64,000 bases of DNA from an uncultured Anaeroplasmataceae bacterium (GTDB lineage: Bacteria > Bacillota_I > Bacilli_A > Acholeplasmatales > Anaeroplasmataceae): assembly GCA_934229785.1 (NCBI GenBank), contig CAKQEA010000006.1:33824-97823 (forward strand), written 5' to 3'. Below the pieces are notes generated by a model. That model saw only the letters and a list, made by a program, of their open reading frames with translations. It was not told the DNA's origin and did no database searches. Position 1 is the first letter of the stretch, and every line of letters begins with the position of its first letter. A program made the position numbers and the translations under genes. Below are positions 9,017 to 17,632 of this stretch, piece after piece.

Positions 9017-10456
9017 TTAAACACTTTTATCTTTTTTTCTTTTGATTAACAAATAAACTAAAACAGCAATCACTAAAACTAGTACAATAGTTATTATCTT
9101 ATCGCTATTATCTAAAAATGAATTAGATGTAGAAACAATTTCATTAACAAATTCACTGTTACTAATAATCTCAACCTTAAATCTTTTAGTAGCTGATAAG
9201 CCAGATGAATTTATTGCATAGACCTCAGCATAATATGTTCCTGCATTTTGATAGTCAACCTCTTCATCATAAATAATTAAGGAATTTGAAACATTGCTAT
9301 CAGACTCATCAGTTACTGTAATAAAATCCTTAAGCTCAGCCTTAACATTTTCCTTAAGCTCAATATCAGAAACACTTATTATTGGTTTTTCGCTAGATAA
9401 GAGCTTAACCTCCAAAACATTATCACATTTAAATGTTAAATTATCATAGGTATAAAACACATGATAACTACCAACCTCATTTTTCAAATCATTTCTAATA
9501 GTTAAAAAATTATAATCAACCTTATAATCCTCGATATTAGCAATATATTTTTTAAAATCAATTGAAGAAATATCAACCTTATAATCTAAGGTAATACTTT
9601 TACTTGTCAAATTAATAACAGGGGCCTTATCATTAATAATTGAAACTATAACATCTATACTAGCTTCTAAATTTGCACTATTAATAACATAAAATCTACA
9701 ATCATAGCTTTTAACAATAGATGTATCAATTACCTCACTACATTTAATTTTTGCAGTTAAATCTCCATCAACACTATCATCTGCCTTAAAATAATCACTA
9801 ATATTAAATTCCGAATTTAATGGAAGTCTTATATTAGCTCCCTCTCTTAAATAAGTAATTTTAGGTGGATCATAATCATAAACCTCTAGGTTATAGCTAG
9901 CTTGTGATTTATTATTTGAAGAGTCTGTTACATAAATATTTATAGTGTAATTACCAATACTCATTAAATCATAATCCTTTGAGTTTGTGATGGTTAACTC
10001 ATCATCATAATTATCAATAGCCTTAATGTTTTCTAAAGGATTAAATGAATCACCACGCCTAATTCTTATTATATCTGAATTAACTGTAATTGTAGGAGCT
10101 ATATCATCATAAACAATAAATGTAACCTTGCACTTATACCCTGGGCAAGTACCTGGCTTATACTTACTATTTTCATATGCTTTGTACCAAACATAATAGT
10201 TACCCTTTTTACTAGTATCAACATTTGCAAGATAATATAACCAATCACCATCTCTTAAATAGGTAATATCGGCATCAGTCAATAACACATTATCCTTATA
10301 TAATGATGCCACAGGCTTACTTTTATAATCCTCAATTGAAGAATTAACAGGGACATATACTGTAGAATTTTCCCATTCAAACCTCCAACTTGAAGCCTTA
10401 ACATTAAGTATAGAGAGTGAAAATAAAATAATAAATACACCTATTATTTTTTTCAT
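9017..10456 (-). CDS. Membrane-anchored surface protein with Ig-like domains
   Basis: A 479-residue exported protein. The ATG at 10456 is chosen because GAGG lies seven bases upstream; an ATG six bases earlier is too close. Residues 1-20 are a signal peptide; the mature part holds several beta-rich repeats of bacterial Ig-like/DUF5011 type (SIGNYTINIYVTDSSNNKS and AGTYYAEVYAINSSGLSAT are typical), followed by a hydrophobic segment (IITIVLVLVIAVLVYLLI) and KRKKDKSV. There is no LPxTG, so anchoring is by the C-terminal helix. The start overlaps the stop of the upstream regulator gene in ATGA (10453-10456), implying translational coupling. It could be an adhesin or envelope sensor; the role is unknown. 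Confidence 0.78.
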   Translation of the reverse strand: MKKIIGVFIILFSLSILNVKASSWRFEWENSTVYVPVNSSIEDYKSKPVASLYKDNVLLTDADITYLRDGDWLYYLANVDTSKKGNYYVWYKAYENSKYKPGTCPGYKCKVTFIVYDDIAPTITVNSDIIRIRRGDSFNPLENIKAIDNYDDELTITNSKDYDLMSIGNYTINIYVTDSSNNKSQASYNLEVYDYDPPKITYLREGANIRLPLNSEFNISDYFKADDSVDGDLTAKIKCSEVIDTSIVKSYDCRFYVINSANLEASIDVIVSIINDKAPVINLTSKSITLDYKVDISSIDFKKYIANIEDYKVDYNFLTIRNDLKNEVGSYHVFYTYDNLTFKCDNVLEVKLLSSEKPIISVSDIELKENVKAELKDFITVTDESDSNVSNSLIIYDEEVDYQNAGTYYAEVYAINSSGLSATKRFKVEIISNSEFVNEIVSTSNSFLDNSDKIITIVLVLVIAVLVYLLIKRKKDKSV

Positions 10457-11637
10457 ATGCATTCCTCATCAAACATTCTATACATCATTACAAAATCTTT
10501 ATATCTAGAAAGCTCAATAGACATCTTAGATAATTCATCTAAGAAGAACTTAAATAAATACATTTCATGCGTTTTCTTAAGTTCCTCTTTACAAGCATAT
10601 AAAATATAATTATATCTTTCAGTAGAGCTTGGAATCATTAAATAATTAATAATCAAATAATTATATTCAATTATACCTATACTATCTTTATGACTTAGAT
10701 TTAAAAGCTTATCAAAATTATTATTTCTAATCATGGCTAGATTATAAAAATAAGGACTAGTCCCTTCATACCATTGGCTTTTAATCTTCATATTTTTATT
10801 TAGAAGAAGCTTTGAATATAAAGATAAATTTTTCTTATAAGTAGAATTTCTAATCGACTTATAAATAGGAATATACTCACAAAGACAATTATTTCTTAAA
10901 AGATAAATTCCAATAATATAATTATTTTCCTCAAGTTCTGTAAAACAGCCAATATCAACTAGATAATCTCTTAAATTTCTATATAACAATAAGGTATTTC
11001 TATCATTAAGCTTAAAGCTACAATAAAACTCATATTTAAACTTTAAAATATTTAAGCCCTCATCTTTAAAATCAAAATTCATCTTTTCGAAAATAGTCTT
11101 GCCTTCAATATAATTTTCAGTATAATAGCACAAAATTCCATAAAATATAGAATATACTGTAAAATCATATTCATTCATATTAGCAATAAGCTTGCCAATT
11201 TCATCACAAAGGCTTGAAGCTTCACCATATTTTTTATTATCAATTAAATAAATGAGCTCAATAATCTTAAAACGGTAATTGATAAAGCCCAATCCCTCTT
11301 GATAAATTTTACTAACAACATCATGCTCGCCATGAGCAAAGGCTAAAACAACACGCTTTAGCTTTTGAGTAATAGCCAAAAGATAATCAATCTTTTCTTC
11401 ATCAATATTTAGTTTTCTACAAATCTCACGCATAACTACTCGATTAGGTCTAATTTTACCATTTTCAATTTTAGACATATATGATGTAGAACATATATTA
11501 TGAGCTAAAGACTCCAACGTTTTCGAAACCTTTAATCTTCTATCCTTAATTTCAAGGCCAACAATTGAATAATAGTATTCAACTCTCCTTTTTCTCTGAA
11601 TAAAATCAGCATATATATTTAAAAAATTTTTTCTCAT
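10453..11637 (-). CDS. XRE-type regulator with TPR-like C-terminus
   Basis: A 394-residue protein with an N-terminal helix-turn-helix of XRE type (residues about 27-85: IKDRRLKVSKTLESLA, then TSYMSKIENGKIRPN), followed by about 300 residues of helical repeats. That layout is shared by Rgg/PlcR-like regulators, whose helical repeats bind short peptides in many Firmicutes. The ATG has GAGGAG nine bases upstream. It ends in ATGA overlap with the surface-protein gene, so the two are co-translated and probably functionally linked. No small peptide pheromone gene was seen next to it. Peptide sensing is inference from architecture only. Confidence 0.78.
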   Translation of the reverse strand: MRKNFLNIYADFIQRKRRVEYYYSIVGLEIKDRRLKVSKTLESLAHNICSTSYMSKIENGKIRPNRVVMREICRKLNIDEEKIDYLLAITQKLKRVVLAFAHGEHDVVSKIYQEGLGFINYRFKIIELIYLIDNKKYGEASSLCDEIGKLIANMNEYDFTVYSIFYGILCYYTENYIEGKTIFEKMNFDFKDEGLNILKFKYEFYCSFKLNDRNTLLLYRNLRDYLVDIGCFTELEENNYIIGIYLLRNNCLCEYIPIYKSIRNSTYKKNLSLYSKLLLNKNMKIKSQWYEGTSPYFYNLAMIRNNNFDKLLNLSHKDSIGIIEYNYLIINYLMIPSSTERYNYILYACKEELKKTHEMYLFKFFLDELSKMSIELSRYKDFVMMYRMFDEECI

Positions 11638-11664
11638 ATTTTTTATCTCCTCAATTATTATTTT

Positions 11665-11956
11665 AATTTGGATATGGAGAAAGTCTAGTAAAAACCATAT
11701 TGAGAAAAAAAACTTTTTGCAGCCACTTTATTTAATTTTTTTGCAAGAAATTGAAAAATTAAAAACTATTTAGTTAAAATCATACATGAAAACGAAAATA
11801 TTTGCTCTCCACCAATGCAAAAATGGCTAGTTTGATATTGAATACTTTCAACATTTTTATGCTCCTTTAAATAATCATTAACTGCATTTTCTAAATCTTT
11901 TTCATGTTCAAAATCAAAAATTTTTACCTTCATAATTATTCCTCCATATCCAAATT
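11665..11956. repeat. 15-bp perfect inverted repeat flanking cse60
   Basis: AATTTGGATATGGAG at 11665-11679 recurs as its exact reverse complement at 11942-11956. The right arm is the ribosome-binding region of cse60; the left arm lies upstream of the XRE gene. The 262 bases between hold cse60 only. The arms are too far apart for an ordinary terminator. Confidence 0.7.
11766..11933 (-). CDS. cse60: Sporulation protein Cse60
   Basis: A 55-residue frame read from ATG 11933 with a perfect GGAGGAATAATT before it. The protein starts MKVKIFDFEHEKDLENAVND and contains GGEQIFSFSCMIL near its end, the pattern of Cse60, a small mother-cell (SigE-dependent in Bacillus) sporulation protein of unknown biochemical role. 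It sits alone between the nth terminator and the XRE regulator. Its presence agrees with the other sporulation genes in the window. Family match is from memory of the conserved start and the EQ-CFSxMI-like end, where Cys is Ser here. Confidence 0.85.
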   Translation of the reverse strand: MKVKIFDFEHEKDLENAVNDYLKEHKNVESIQYQTSHFCIGGEQIFSFSCMILTK

Positions 11957-11975
11957 ACAACAAACATGCAAAAAA

Positions 11976-11997
11976 AAATAGAGAATTTTCTCTATTT
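11976..11997 (-). terminator. Intrinsic terminator of nth
   Basis: AAATAGAGAA (11976-11985) pairs with TTCTCTATTT (11988-11997), followed on the minus strand by a T-run. The hairpin overlaps the nth stop codon. Confidence 0.85.
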
Positions 11998-12618
11998 TTT
12001 ATATTTACATTTACTTTTTAGCTTACACCCATCGCATATTGGATTTAAAGCCTTACAATAATATCTACCAAACAATAAAAACAAATGATGAGCTTCAATC
12101 CAATCTTCTTTATCTATATACTTTTTGTATGCCTCTTCTGCCTCTAAAACTGAAGCCCCAATTCTAACATACCCAAAACGAATTGCCATTCTATGTAAAT
12201 GAGTATCTACTGGCATAGCTGGAATATTAAAGCCTACTGCTAAAACAACACTTGCTGTTTTTCTTCCAACTCCTGGAAGCTTAATTAATTCACATAAGGT
12301 ATTTGGAACTAAATCATTATAATTTGTATGAATTGCCCTAGCTAAATTAATTAAATTGTTGGCCTTATTTTTAGCTAGTCCAACTGGTTTAATAATTTCA
12401 TAAACATCATCATAGCTTGCATTCATTAATGATAATGGTGTTTTATATTTATCAAACAGAGAAAGTGTGACAATATTAACTCTCTTATCAGTAGTTTGGG
12501 CTGATAACATAACTGCACATAAAAGCTCAAATGGATTGCTATAATTTAACTCACATACAGGATTTTTAATTATTTCTCTTAGTGTAGAAATAATTTCATT
12601 TGATGTACTTTTATTCAT
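11992..12618 (-). CDS. nth: Endonuclease III
   Basis: Base-excision repair glycosylase/AP lyase for oxidised pyrimidines, 208 residues (usual length). Visible features: helix-hairpin-helix LIKLPGVGRKTASVVL near residue 110 with the catalytic Lys, VDTHLHRMA near 137 with the catalytic Asp, and the C-terminal iron-sulfur loop CKALNPICDGCKLKSKC with the Cys-x6-Cys-x2-Cys-x5-Cys spacing. Its ATG overlaps the dnaD stop by one base. The dnaD-nth pair is conserved in Firmicutes. Confidence 0.96.
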   Translation of the reverse strand: MNKSTSNEIISTLREIIKNPVCELNYSNPFELLCAVMLSAQTTDKRVNIVTLSLFDKYKTPLSLMNASYDDVYEIIKPVGLAKNKANNLINLARAIHTNYNDLVPNTLCELIKLPGVGRKTASVVLAVGFNIPAMPVDTHLHRMAIRFGYVRIGASVLEAEEAYKKYIDKEDWIEAHHLFLLFGRYYCKALNPICDGCKLKSKCKYKK

Positions 12619-13211
12619 TACTTAATACTATTAAAGAAATCCTTAAACACCTTAGGTGCCTTAGGCTTCTTAACTTCCTCTTTTTCTGCAAGCCCTTGTG
12701 CAATAGTACGAATATTAATTTGCCTACTATTTTCCTTTAATTTTTCACAAACCCTCTTAAAATCACTAAGTGTATATCTATCATTATAAACTAAACTTGA
12801 TATTATAGCAATTTCATTCGATGTCAAAATTCTATTTAACTGAGTTGTTATAAATTGATTAACCAAAAACAACTCATCATTTTTAGATTCAGGCTTAACA
12901 TTTAAAATATCCATAGTTTTTTTAAAAAAAGGATCAAGTGATATACGTTCTATACAAACATTGTTTTCACGTTCAATATACAATTCATAAAATCCACGTC
13001 CCATTAGGGAAGAAAGTGATGCTTCAATTCTATCCTTAGTAAGAGAAATATTTTGAAAATATTTATCAGATATAGTTTTATCATTAGGATAATTATCTAA
13101 AATAGCAATTAAAACAATAAGCTCATCTGAATTTAAAGAGTAGCTCTTCATATGATCTAATATAAATTTATGATAATCAAAACATCCACATTCATATAAT
13201 TTCCTTATCAT
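12618..13211 (-). CDS. dnaD: DnaD-family replication initiation protein
   Basis: A 197-residue protein with an N-terminal winged-helix-like half (MIRKLYECGCFDYHKFI) and a C-terminal DnaB/DnaD domain (ITTQLNRILTSNEIAIISSL, then FKRVCEKLKENSRQINIRTI). DnaD helps load the replicative helicase at oriC and during restart. GAGGAAAT precedes the ATG. The gene overlaps the end of dapB by 20 bases and the start of nth by one, so all three are translationally linked. Assignment rests on the domain pattern plus the dnaD-nth gene order. Confidence 0.85.
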   Translation of the reverse strand: MIRKLYECGCFDYHKFILDHMKSYSLNSDELIVLIAILDNYPNDKTISDKYFQNISLTKDRIEASLSSLMGRGFYELYIERENNVCIERISLDPFFKKTMDILNVKPESKNDELFLVNQFITTQLNRILTSNEIAIISSLVYNDRYTLSDFKRVCEKLKENSRQINIRTIAQGLAEKEEVKKPKAPKVFKDFFNSIK

Positions 13212-13833
13212 TTTTTATTTCCTCTAATACTTCCTTTAATTTTTCATCAACACCATCTATAAAGGCCTCAGTACTAATAACCTCATGTCTTAAAATAATA
13301 CGCTCATTTTCTGATGAAAAAACAAGCTCGTGAATAGGTGGAGCATATGGTAATCTAACAGATTGAATTTTACTTTGTTCAATTCCTAAATCCTTAGCTA
13401 ATGTTTTAGCAGTGCCGCTTGGCATATCCTTCTTAGTAGAGGCATGAATTTCCACAAAATCTAATAATTTAAAATCATTCTTACAAATTTTTGATATCCT
13501 ATAAAAAAGTTGAATCCCTTTGGCATAATTTGGTGACCAAAAAAATTTATTTTCATTTATTTTTTTAAATTCTAAAATATCTGAATCAGTATAACCTGTT
13601 GTACCACTAATAACAAAAATATCATTTTCTAAAGCATAAATAAGTTCTTTTTTTAAAAGTGGTGAAGAAAAATCAATAACTAAATCAAAGCTTGGTATAT
13701 CACGCAATGATTTATATGTTAAAGCTTTATCAAAATTTATTCTATCAACACCAACTATTTCATATTTATCCTTATAAAAATTAAACAACTTGCTTCCCAT
13801 TCTTCCACTAATGCCAATAATAGCTATAATCAT
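13192..13833 (-). CDS. dapB: 4-hydroxy-tetrahydrodipicolinate reductase, short form
   Basis: Reduces the DapA product in diaminopimelate/lysine synthesis, which also supplies dipicolinate for spores. The start at 13833 is chosen because GGTG lies six bases upstream and MIIAIIGISGRMGSKL then gives the NAD(P)-binding loop at once. The signature reads EIHASTKKDMPSGTA near residue 120: the first His and the catalytic Lys of the usual EHHxxKxDAPSGTA are present, but the second His is Ala. At 213 residues it is shorter than the usual 240-270, mostly between the two domains. No other dap gene is in the window. It overlaps dnaD. Confidence 0.87.
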   Translation of the reverse strand: MIIAIIGISGRMGSKLFNFYKDKYEIVGVDRINFDKALTYKSLRDIPSFDLVIDFSSPLLKKELIYALENDIFVISGTTGYTDSDILEFKKINENKFFWSPNYAKGIQLFYRISKICKNDFKLLDFVEIHASTKKDMPSGTAKTLAKDLGIEQSKIQSVRLPYAPPIHELVFSSENERIILRHEVISTEAFIDGVDEKLKEVLEEIKNDKEII

Positions 13834-13874
13834 AGTAATCACCATTATAGCATATGAAAAAAAGTAATAGTTTG

Positions 13875-14543
13875 TTAATTTTTTGCCTCATGGTTTAAAG
13901 CATCCTTAGCAGCATTTTGCTGAGCTTCTTTTTTAGATTTACCAATACCTCTACCCATTTGAATATCATCCATAAAAACCACAGCCTCAAATGTTTTATT
14001 ATTAGCTGGTCCTTCATCACGAACAATTTCATAACGAATATTTCTTTTTTCACTTTGAAGTTTTTCCTGTAATATTGATTTATAATCCTTAAACTTTAAA
14101 ATTGAATTGTAATAAGGAATTATACACTTTTCAACAATGTGATAGGCACTATCAAAGCCAGAATCTAAAAACGCAGCACCTAAAACAGCCTCAAATGCAT
14201 CAGCAATAATGGCAGGACGCTCTCTTCCACCACTAAGCTCCTCTCCATGACCTAAAAACAAAAATTTAGGTAAATCAATCTTAGATGCATATAAATCTAA
14301 AGCCTCCTCACAAACAGCCTTAGCTCTAGTTTTAGTCAAAACACCCTCATCAAGAGAAATAATTGAATATAGATGCTTACTCATAGCAAGCTCTAAAACC
14401 GCATCGCCTAAAAACTCCATACGTTCATTGCTTTCTAAATTATGCTCATTAGCATATGATGAATGAGTAAGAGCCTCCTCTAAAAGCTTAATATTATTAA
14501 ATTTATAACCAATAAGCTCCTCTAACTCACATAAATTAGTCAT
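13875..14543 (-). CDS. rnc: Ribonuclease III
   Basis: Double-strand-specific RNase for rRNA and mRNA processing. The ATG at 14543 is favoured (GAGGT eight bases upstream, then MTNLCELEELIGYKF), giving 222 residues. The catalytic signature ERMEFLGDAVLELA is near residue 41 and the second metal-site helix includes IIADAFEAVLGAAFLDSG. The C-terminal dsRNA-binding domain (YKSILQEKLQSEKRN to KKEAQQNAAKDAL) is complete. It overlaps the plsX end by eight bases. If the antisense pairs at 31.7-32.8 kb work as proposed, RNase III would be the expected nuclease for their duplexes. Confidence 0.96.
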   Translation of the reverse strand: MTNLCELEELIGYKFNNIKLLEEALTHSSYANEHNLESNERMEFLGDAVLELAMSKHLYSIISLDEGVLTKTRAKAVCEEALDLYASKIDLPKFLFLGHGEELSGGRERPAIIADAFEAVLGAAFLDSGFDSAYHIVEKCIIPYYNSILKFKDYKSILQEKLQSEKRNIRYEIVRDEGPANNKTFEAVVFMDDIQMGRGIGKSKKEAQQNAAKDALNHEAKN

Positions 14544-15546
14544 TTTTTTCAACCTCTTTTTTGGGCAAAGCATCAACTACATGATTAATTATATCATTAA
14601 CAACCATTTCTCTAACCTGTCTAATTGCACAACAAAATGCATAGGGATTAGAATTACCATGAGCTTTAACAAGTGGTTTAGAAACGCCTAATACCATTGC
14701 ACCACCAACACTTGATGAATCCATACGGCTAGCAAATCGCTTTAAATTCTTTCTCATAAATAAGTACCCAAGCTTACCACCAAAGCTTGATTTAATCTCC
14801 TGCTTAAGCATGCGACCCATAGTTTTAGCAGTACCCTCTAAGGTTTTAATACAAATATTACCCTCATAGCCATCACAAACTACAATATTTGTTGGACAAT
14901 CAATAACCTCATTTGGTTCAACATTACCATAGAAATTAATACCCTCTAAGTTCTTTAAGTAATCATAAGTATCACATTCAAATTTTCTTCCCTTTCCAGG
15001 CTCTGAACCAATATTAAGCATACCAACAGTTGGGTTTTCAATATGAAAAACCTCACGAGCAGCAACAGATGCAAAAATTGCAAATTGTCCCATATGCTCT
15101 GGCTTTAATTCAACATTAGCACCAATATCTAGGATTAAACGAGGATTTCCATCAAAATTTGGAATAATTGGACATAAAGCAACTCTTTCCATTTGTGGTA
15201 ATCTCCTAATAATCAAATGAGCTCCCATAACAACACATTGAGTTGGACCATTAGTTACAACTGCATCCACAAGACCATTTTTAGCTGCATACATAGCCAT
15301 ACATAATGATGCATCCTTATTCTTTCTGATTGCATTTATAGGATCATGCTCTCCCATGTCTAGAGTTTTCTCTGTATGAACAATAGTAATTCTTTCACTA
15401 TTTTTTAATAGTGGTTTAATCTTGTTTTCATCACCATATAAAACAATTTCAATATCCTTAAATAATCTAACAGCCTCCATAGCTGCAGGAACTGTTGTAT
15501 TTACACCAAAATCTCCGCCATTAGCATCAACACCAATTTTAATCAT
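14536..15546 (-). CDS. plsX: Phosphate acyltransferase PlsX
   Basis: Makes acyl-phosphate from acyl-ACP (or reversibly from fatty acid-derived acyl-phosphate) for PlsY in phospholipid synthesis. The 336-residue length is normal. The conserved start MIKIGVDANGGDFGV and inner motifs (DMGEHDPINAIRKNKDAS, VCDGYEGNI) are diagnostic. It lies in the Firmicutes order fakA, recG, plsX, rnc, but fapR and the fab genes that often intervene are absent. Linkage to fakA suggests use of exogenous fatty acids via acyl-phosphate; that is inference. Confidence 0.95.
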   Translation of the reverse strand: MIKIGVDANGGDFGVNTTVPAAMEAVRLFKDIEIVLYGDENKIKPLLKNSERITIVHTEKTLDMGEHDPINAIRKNKDASLCMAMYAAKNGLVDAVVTNGPTQCVVMGAHLIIRRLPQMERVALCPIIPNFDGNPRLILDIGANVELKPEHMGQFAIFASVAAREVFHIENPTVGMLNIGSEPGKGRKFECDTYDYLKNLEGINFYGNVEPNEVIDCPTNIVVCDGYEGNICIKTLEGTAKTMGRMLKQEIKSSFGGKLGYLFMRKNLKRFASRMDSSSVGGAMVLGVSKPLVKAHGNSNPYAFCCAIRQVREMVVNDIINHVVDALPKKEVEKND

Positions 15547-15585
15547 AAAATACCTCCATATTTTGTATCTTTATAAACTAGTCGT

Positions 15586-17577
15586 TTAGTTAATTTTACC
15601 TTTTTGCTGATTATTTGTCGATAGAATTTCTCTAAATTTTTTATTTTTAGACTTTGTTTCTAAAAATTTATGAGCATAAATAGAGCCATCCTCTTTAGCA
15701 TAAGACCAAATTTTAAAATCAGCTTGAAAATCAGCATAATCAAGTCCTAAAAAACCACTTTGATCATCACCTAAAAAATCACCTGGCCCCCTTAGCTTTA
15801 GATCTGCCTCTGAAATTTCAAAACCATCATCTAAAGTTTCTAATAGCTTTAGTCTTTCATTATCGACCCTACTTACTAAAATGCAAAATGATTCAATGCT
15901 ACCTCTTCCAACTCTACCTCTAAGCTGATGGATTTGTGCTAGTCCATATCTATTAGCATCTAGTATAACCATAACACTAGCCTTACTAACATCAACTCCA
16001 ACCTCAATGACTGTAGTTGAAATTAAAACACTTAATCTACCAGACTTAAAATCATTCATAACCTTATTTTTTTCAGCCGACTTCATTTTTCCATGAACAA
16101 CACCAATACTAATTTCTTTAAGACTTTTAGAAAAATATTCATAAGCAGAATTAATATCCATTGCATCAATATTTTCATTTTCAATAACTAGTGGTACAAC
16201 AATGTATGCCTGTTCCCCCTTTAAAACATGTTTTTTTATCGATGCACTAATTTTATCTAAGGAATCATAGTTAAATAGCTTTGTTGTTATTTTTTTACGA
16301 TTTGACGGCTTAGTATGAATAGATGAAATATCTAAATCACCAAAAGCTGAAAGACCCAAGGTTCTAGGAATTGGAGTAGCACTTAAATAAAGACAATCAA
16401 CATTATTATATTTAGAAATTAGCTTTTTCCTTTGCATAACACCAAAACGATGCTGTTCATCTATAACGATAAGCCCAAGCCTATAAAATTTCACATTATC
16501 CTCAATTAGTGCATGCGTACCTATAATGAGATTAACTCTATTATTATGCAGTCTATATAAAATATCATCCTTCTCCTTAGACTTTGTTGATGACGTTAAA
16601 AGCTCGACAATATATCCCATACTTGAAAACAAGCTATAGGCAATATCATATTGCTGTTTTGCTAAAATTTCAGTTGGAACCATAATTGCAGCTTGGAATC
16701 CACAAGACATAAGCATTAATGCTGAAATATAGGCAACTATACTTTTACCACTACCAACATCACCCTGAACTAACCTATTCATTGGATAGCCATTTAAAAT
16801 ATCATTTTTAACTACTTCAATTGTTTTTTCCTGATCTGATGTTAATTTATATGGAAGATTAGAAATAAAGGTATCAATAACCTTATCATCGATATTTCTT
16901 TTTTCCTTTATTAAATCCCTTCTTGTAATTTTAAGAACCTCTAGTGATACAGAATACCAAAAAAATTCTTCATACTTTCTTCTTCTTTGAATTTGAATAT
17001 AATCATCCTTATTTTCAGGAAAATGTGACTTTAAAATTAAATCATTAAATGAAATTAACTTATATTTATTAATAAGCTCAGCTGGTAAAAAATCTGAAAA
17101 GCTTTCACCTGCTAATAAACAATTCTTTACAGCTCTTTTCATAACTGAATCAGAAATATTTTTTAAATGATAATTAGTTTCAATATTAATCTTAAACTCA
17201 TCAAAAAATATATTTTGACCTACAAATTCTTTATTAATAGACTTATATCTACCATATAAAACAACACTAACTCCCTTAAAAAGCTTATATCTTAAATAAT
17301 CAGAGGCATATAATATGCATTTAACCTTTTTATCATCTATCAATAAATAAAAGATAACTGCATTAACATTTCTTCTATATTTTATAAAAAAAGGATTTGC
17401 ACAAACTACGCCCTTAATGCAAGTGTATAATGAGGAGTAAACCTTAGAATTATCAACTTCAAAAATAGAATAAGATCTTGGAAAATAAGTTACTAAATCA
17501 TAAACAGTATTTATATTTTCTTTATTCAAAAGCTCTAAAGTTTTCACACCAATGCCTCTTATTTCATTTAATTCCAC
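15586..17577 (-). CDS. recG: ATP-dependent DNA helicase RecG
   Basis: Branch-migration helicase acting at stalled forks and recombination intermediates. The 663-residue length fits. An N-terminal wedge/OB domain leads to GDVGSGKS (Walker A) near residue 274, DEQHRFGV near 375, LSATPIPRTLG near 400 and QLRGRVGRG near 556. The start codon is GTG (17575-17577), with GGAGG eight bases upstream. It follows fakA after an intercistronic terminator-like hairpin and precedes plsX. Confidence 0.96.
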   Translation of the reverse strand: MELNEIRGIGVKTLELLNKENINTVYDLVTYFPRSYSIFEVDNSKVYSSLYTCIKGVVCANPFFIKYRRNVNAVIFYLLIDDKKVKCILYASDYLRYKLFKGVSVVLYGRYKSINKEFVGQNIFFDEFKINIETNYHLKNISDSVMKRAVKNCLLAGESFSDFLPAELINKYKLISFNDLILKSHFPENKDDYIQIQRRRKYEEFFWYSVSLEVLKITRRDLIKEKRNIDDKVIDTFISNLPYKLTSDQEKTIEVVKNDILNGYPMNRLVQGDVGSGKSIVAYISALMLMSCGFQAAIMVPTEILAKQQYDIAYSLFSSMGYIVELLTSSTKSKEKDDILYRLHNNRVNLIIGTHALIEDNVKFYRLGLIVIDEQHRFGVMQRKKLISKYNNVDCLYLSATPIPRTLGLSAFGDLDISSIHTKPSNRKKITTKLFNYDSLDKISASIKKHVLKGEQAYIVVPLVIENENIDAMDINSAYEYFSKSLKEISIGVVHGKMKSAEKNKVMNDFKSGRLSVLISTTVIEVGVDVSKASVMVILDANRYGLAQIHQLRGRVGRGSIESFCILVSRVDNERLKLLETLDDGFEISEADLKLRGPGDFLGDDQSGFLGLDYADFQADFKIWSYAKEDGSIYAHKFLETKSKNKKFREILSTNNQQKGKIN

Positions 17578-17605
17578 AATTAGAACCTCCTATTAGAAAA
17601 ATAAA

Positions 17606-17624
17606 AGGTTGGATGTTCCAACCT
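17606..17624 (-). terminator. Terminator-like hairpin between fakA and recG
   Basis: AGGTTGGA (17606-17613) pairs with TCCAACCT (17617-17624), followed on the minus strand by TTTATTTTT. It lies directly after the fakA stop and would end or attenuate transcription into recG. Confidence 0.75.
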
Positions 17625-17632
17625 AATATATT

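Noticed and set aside
10453..10455. TGA read as Trp (mycoplasma code)
   Set aside because: TGA ends the regulator gene in a coupled ATGA overlap, and atpI also ends in TGA; the standard bacterial code fits all genes.
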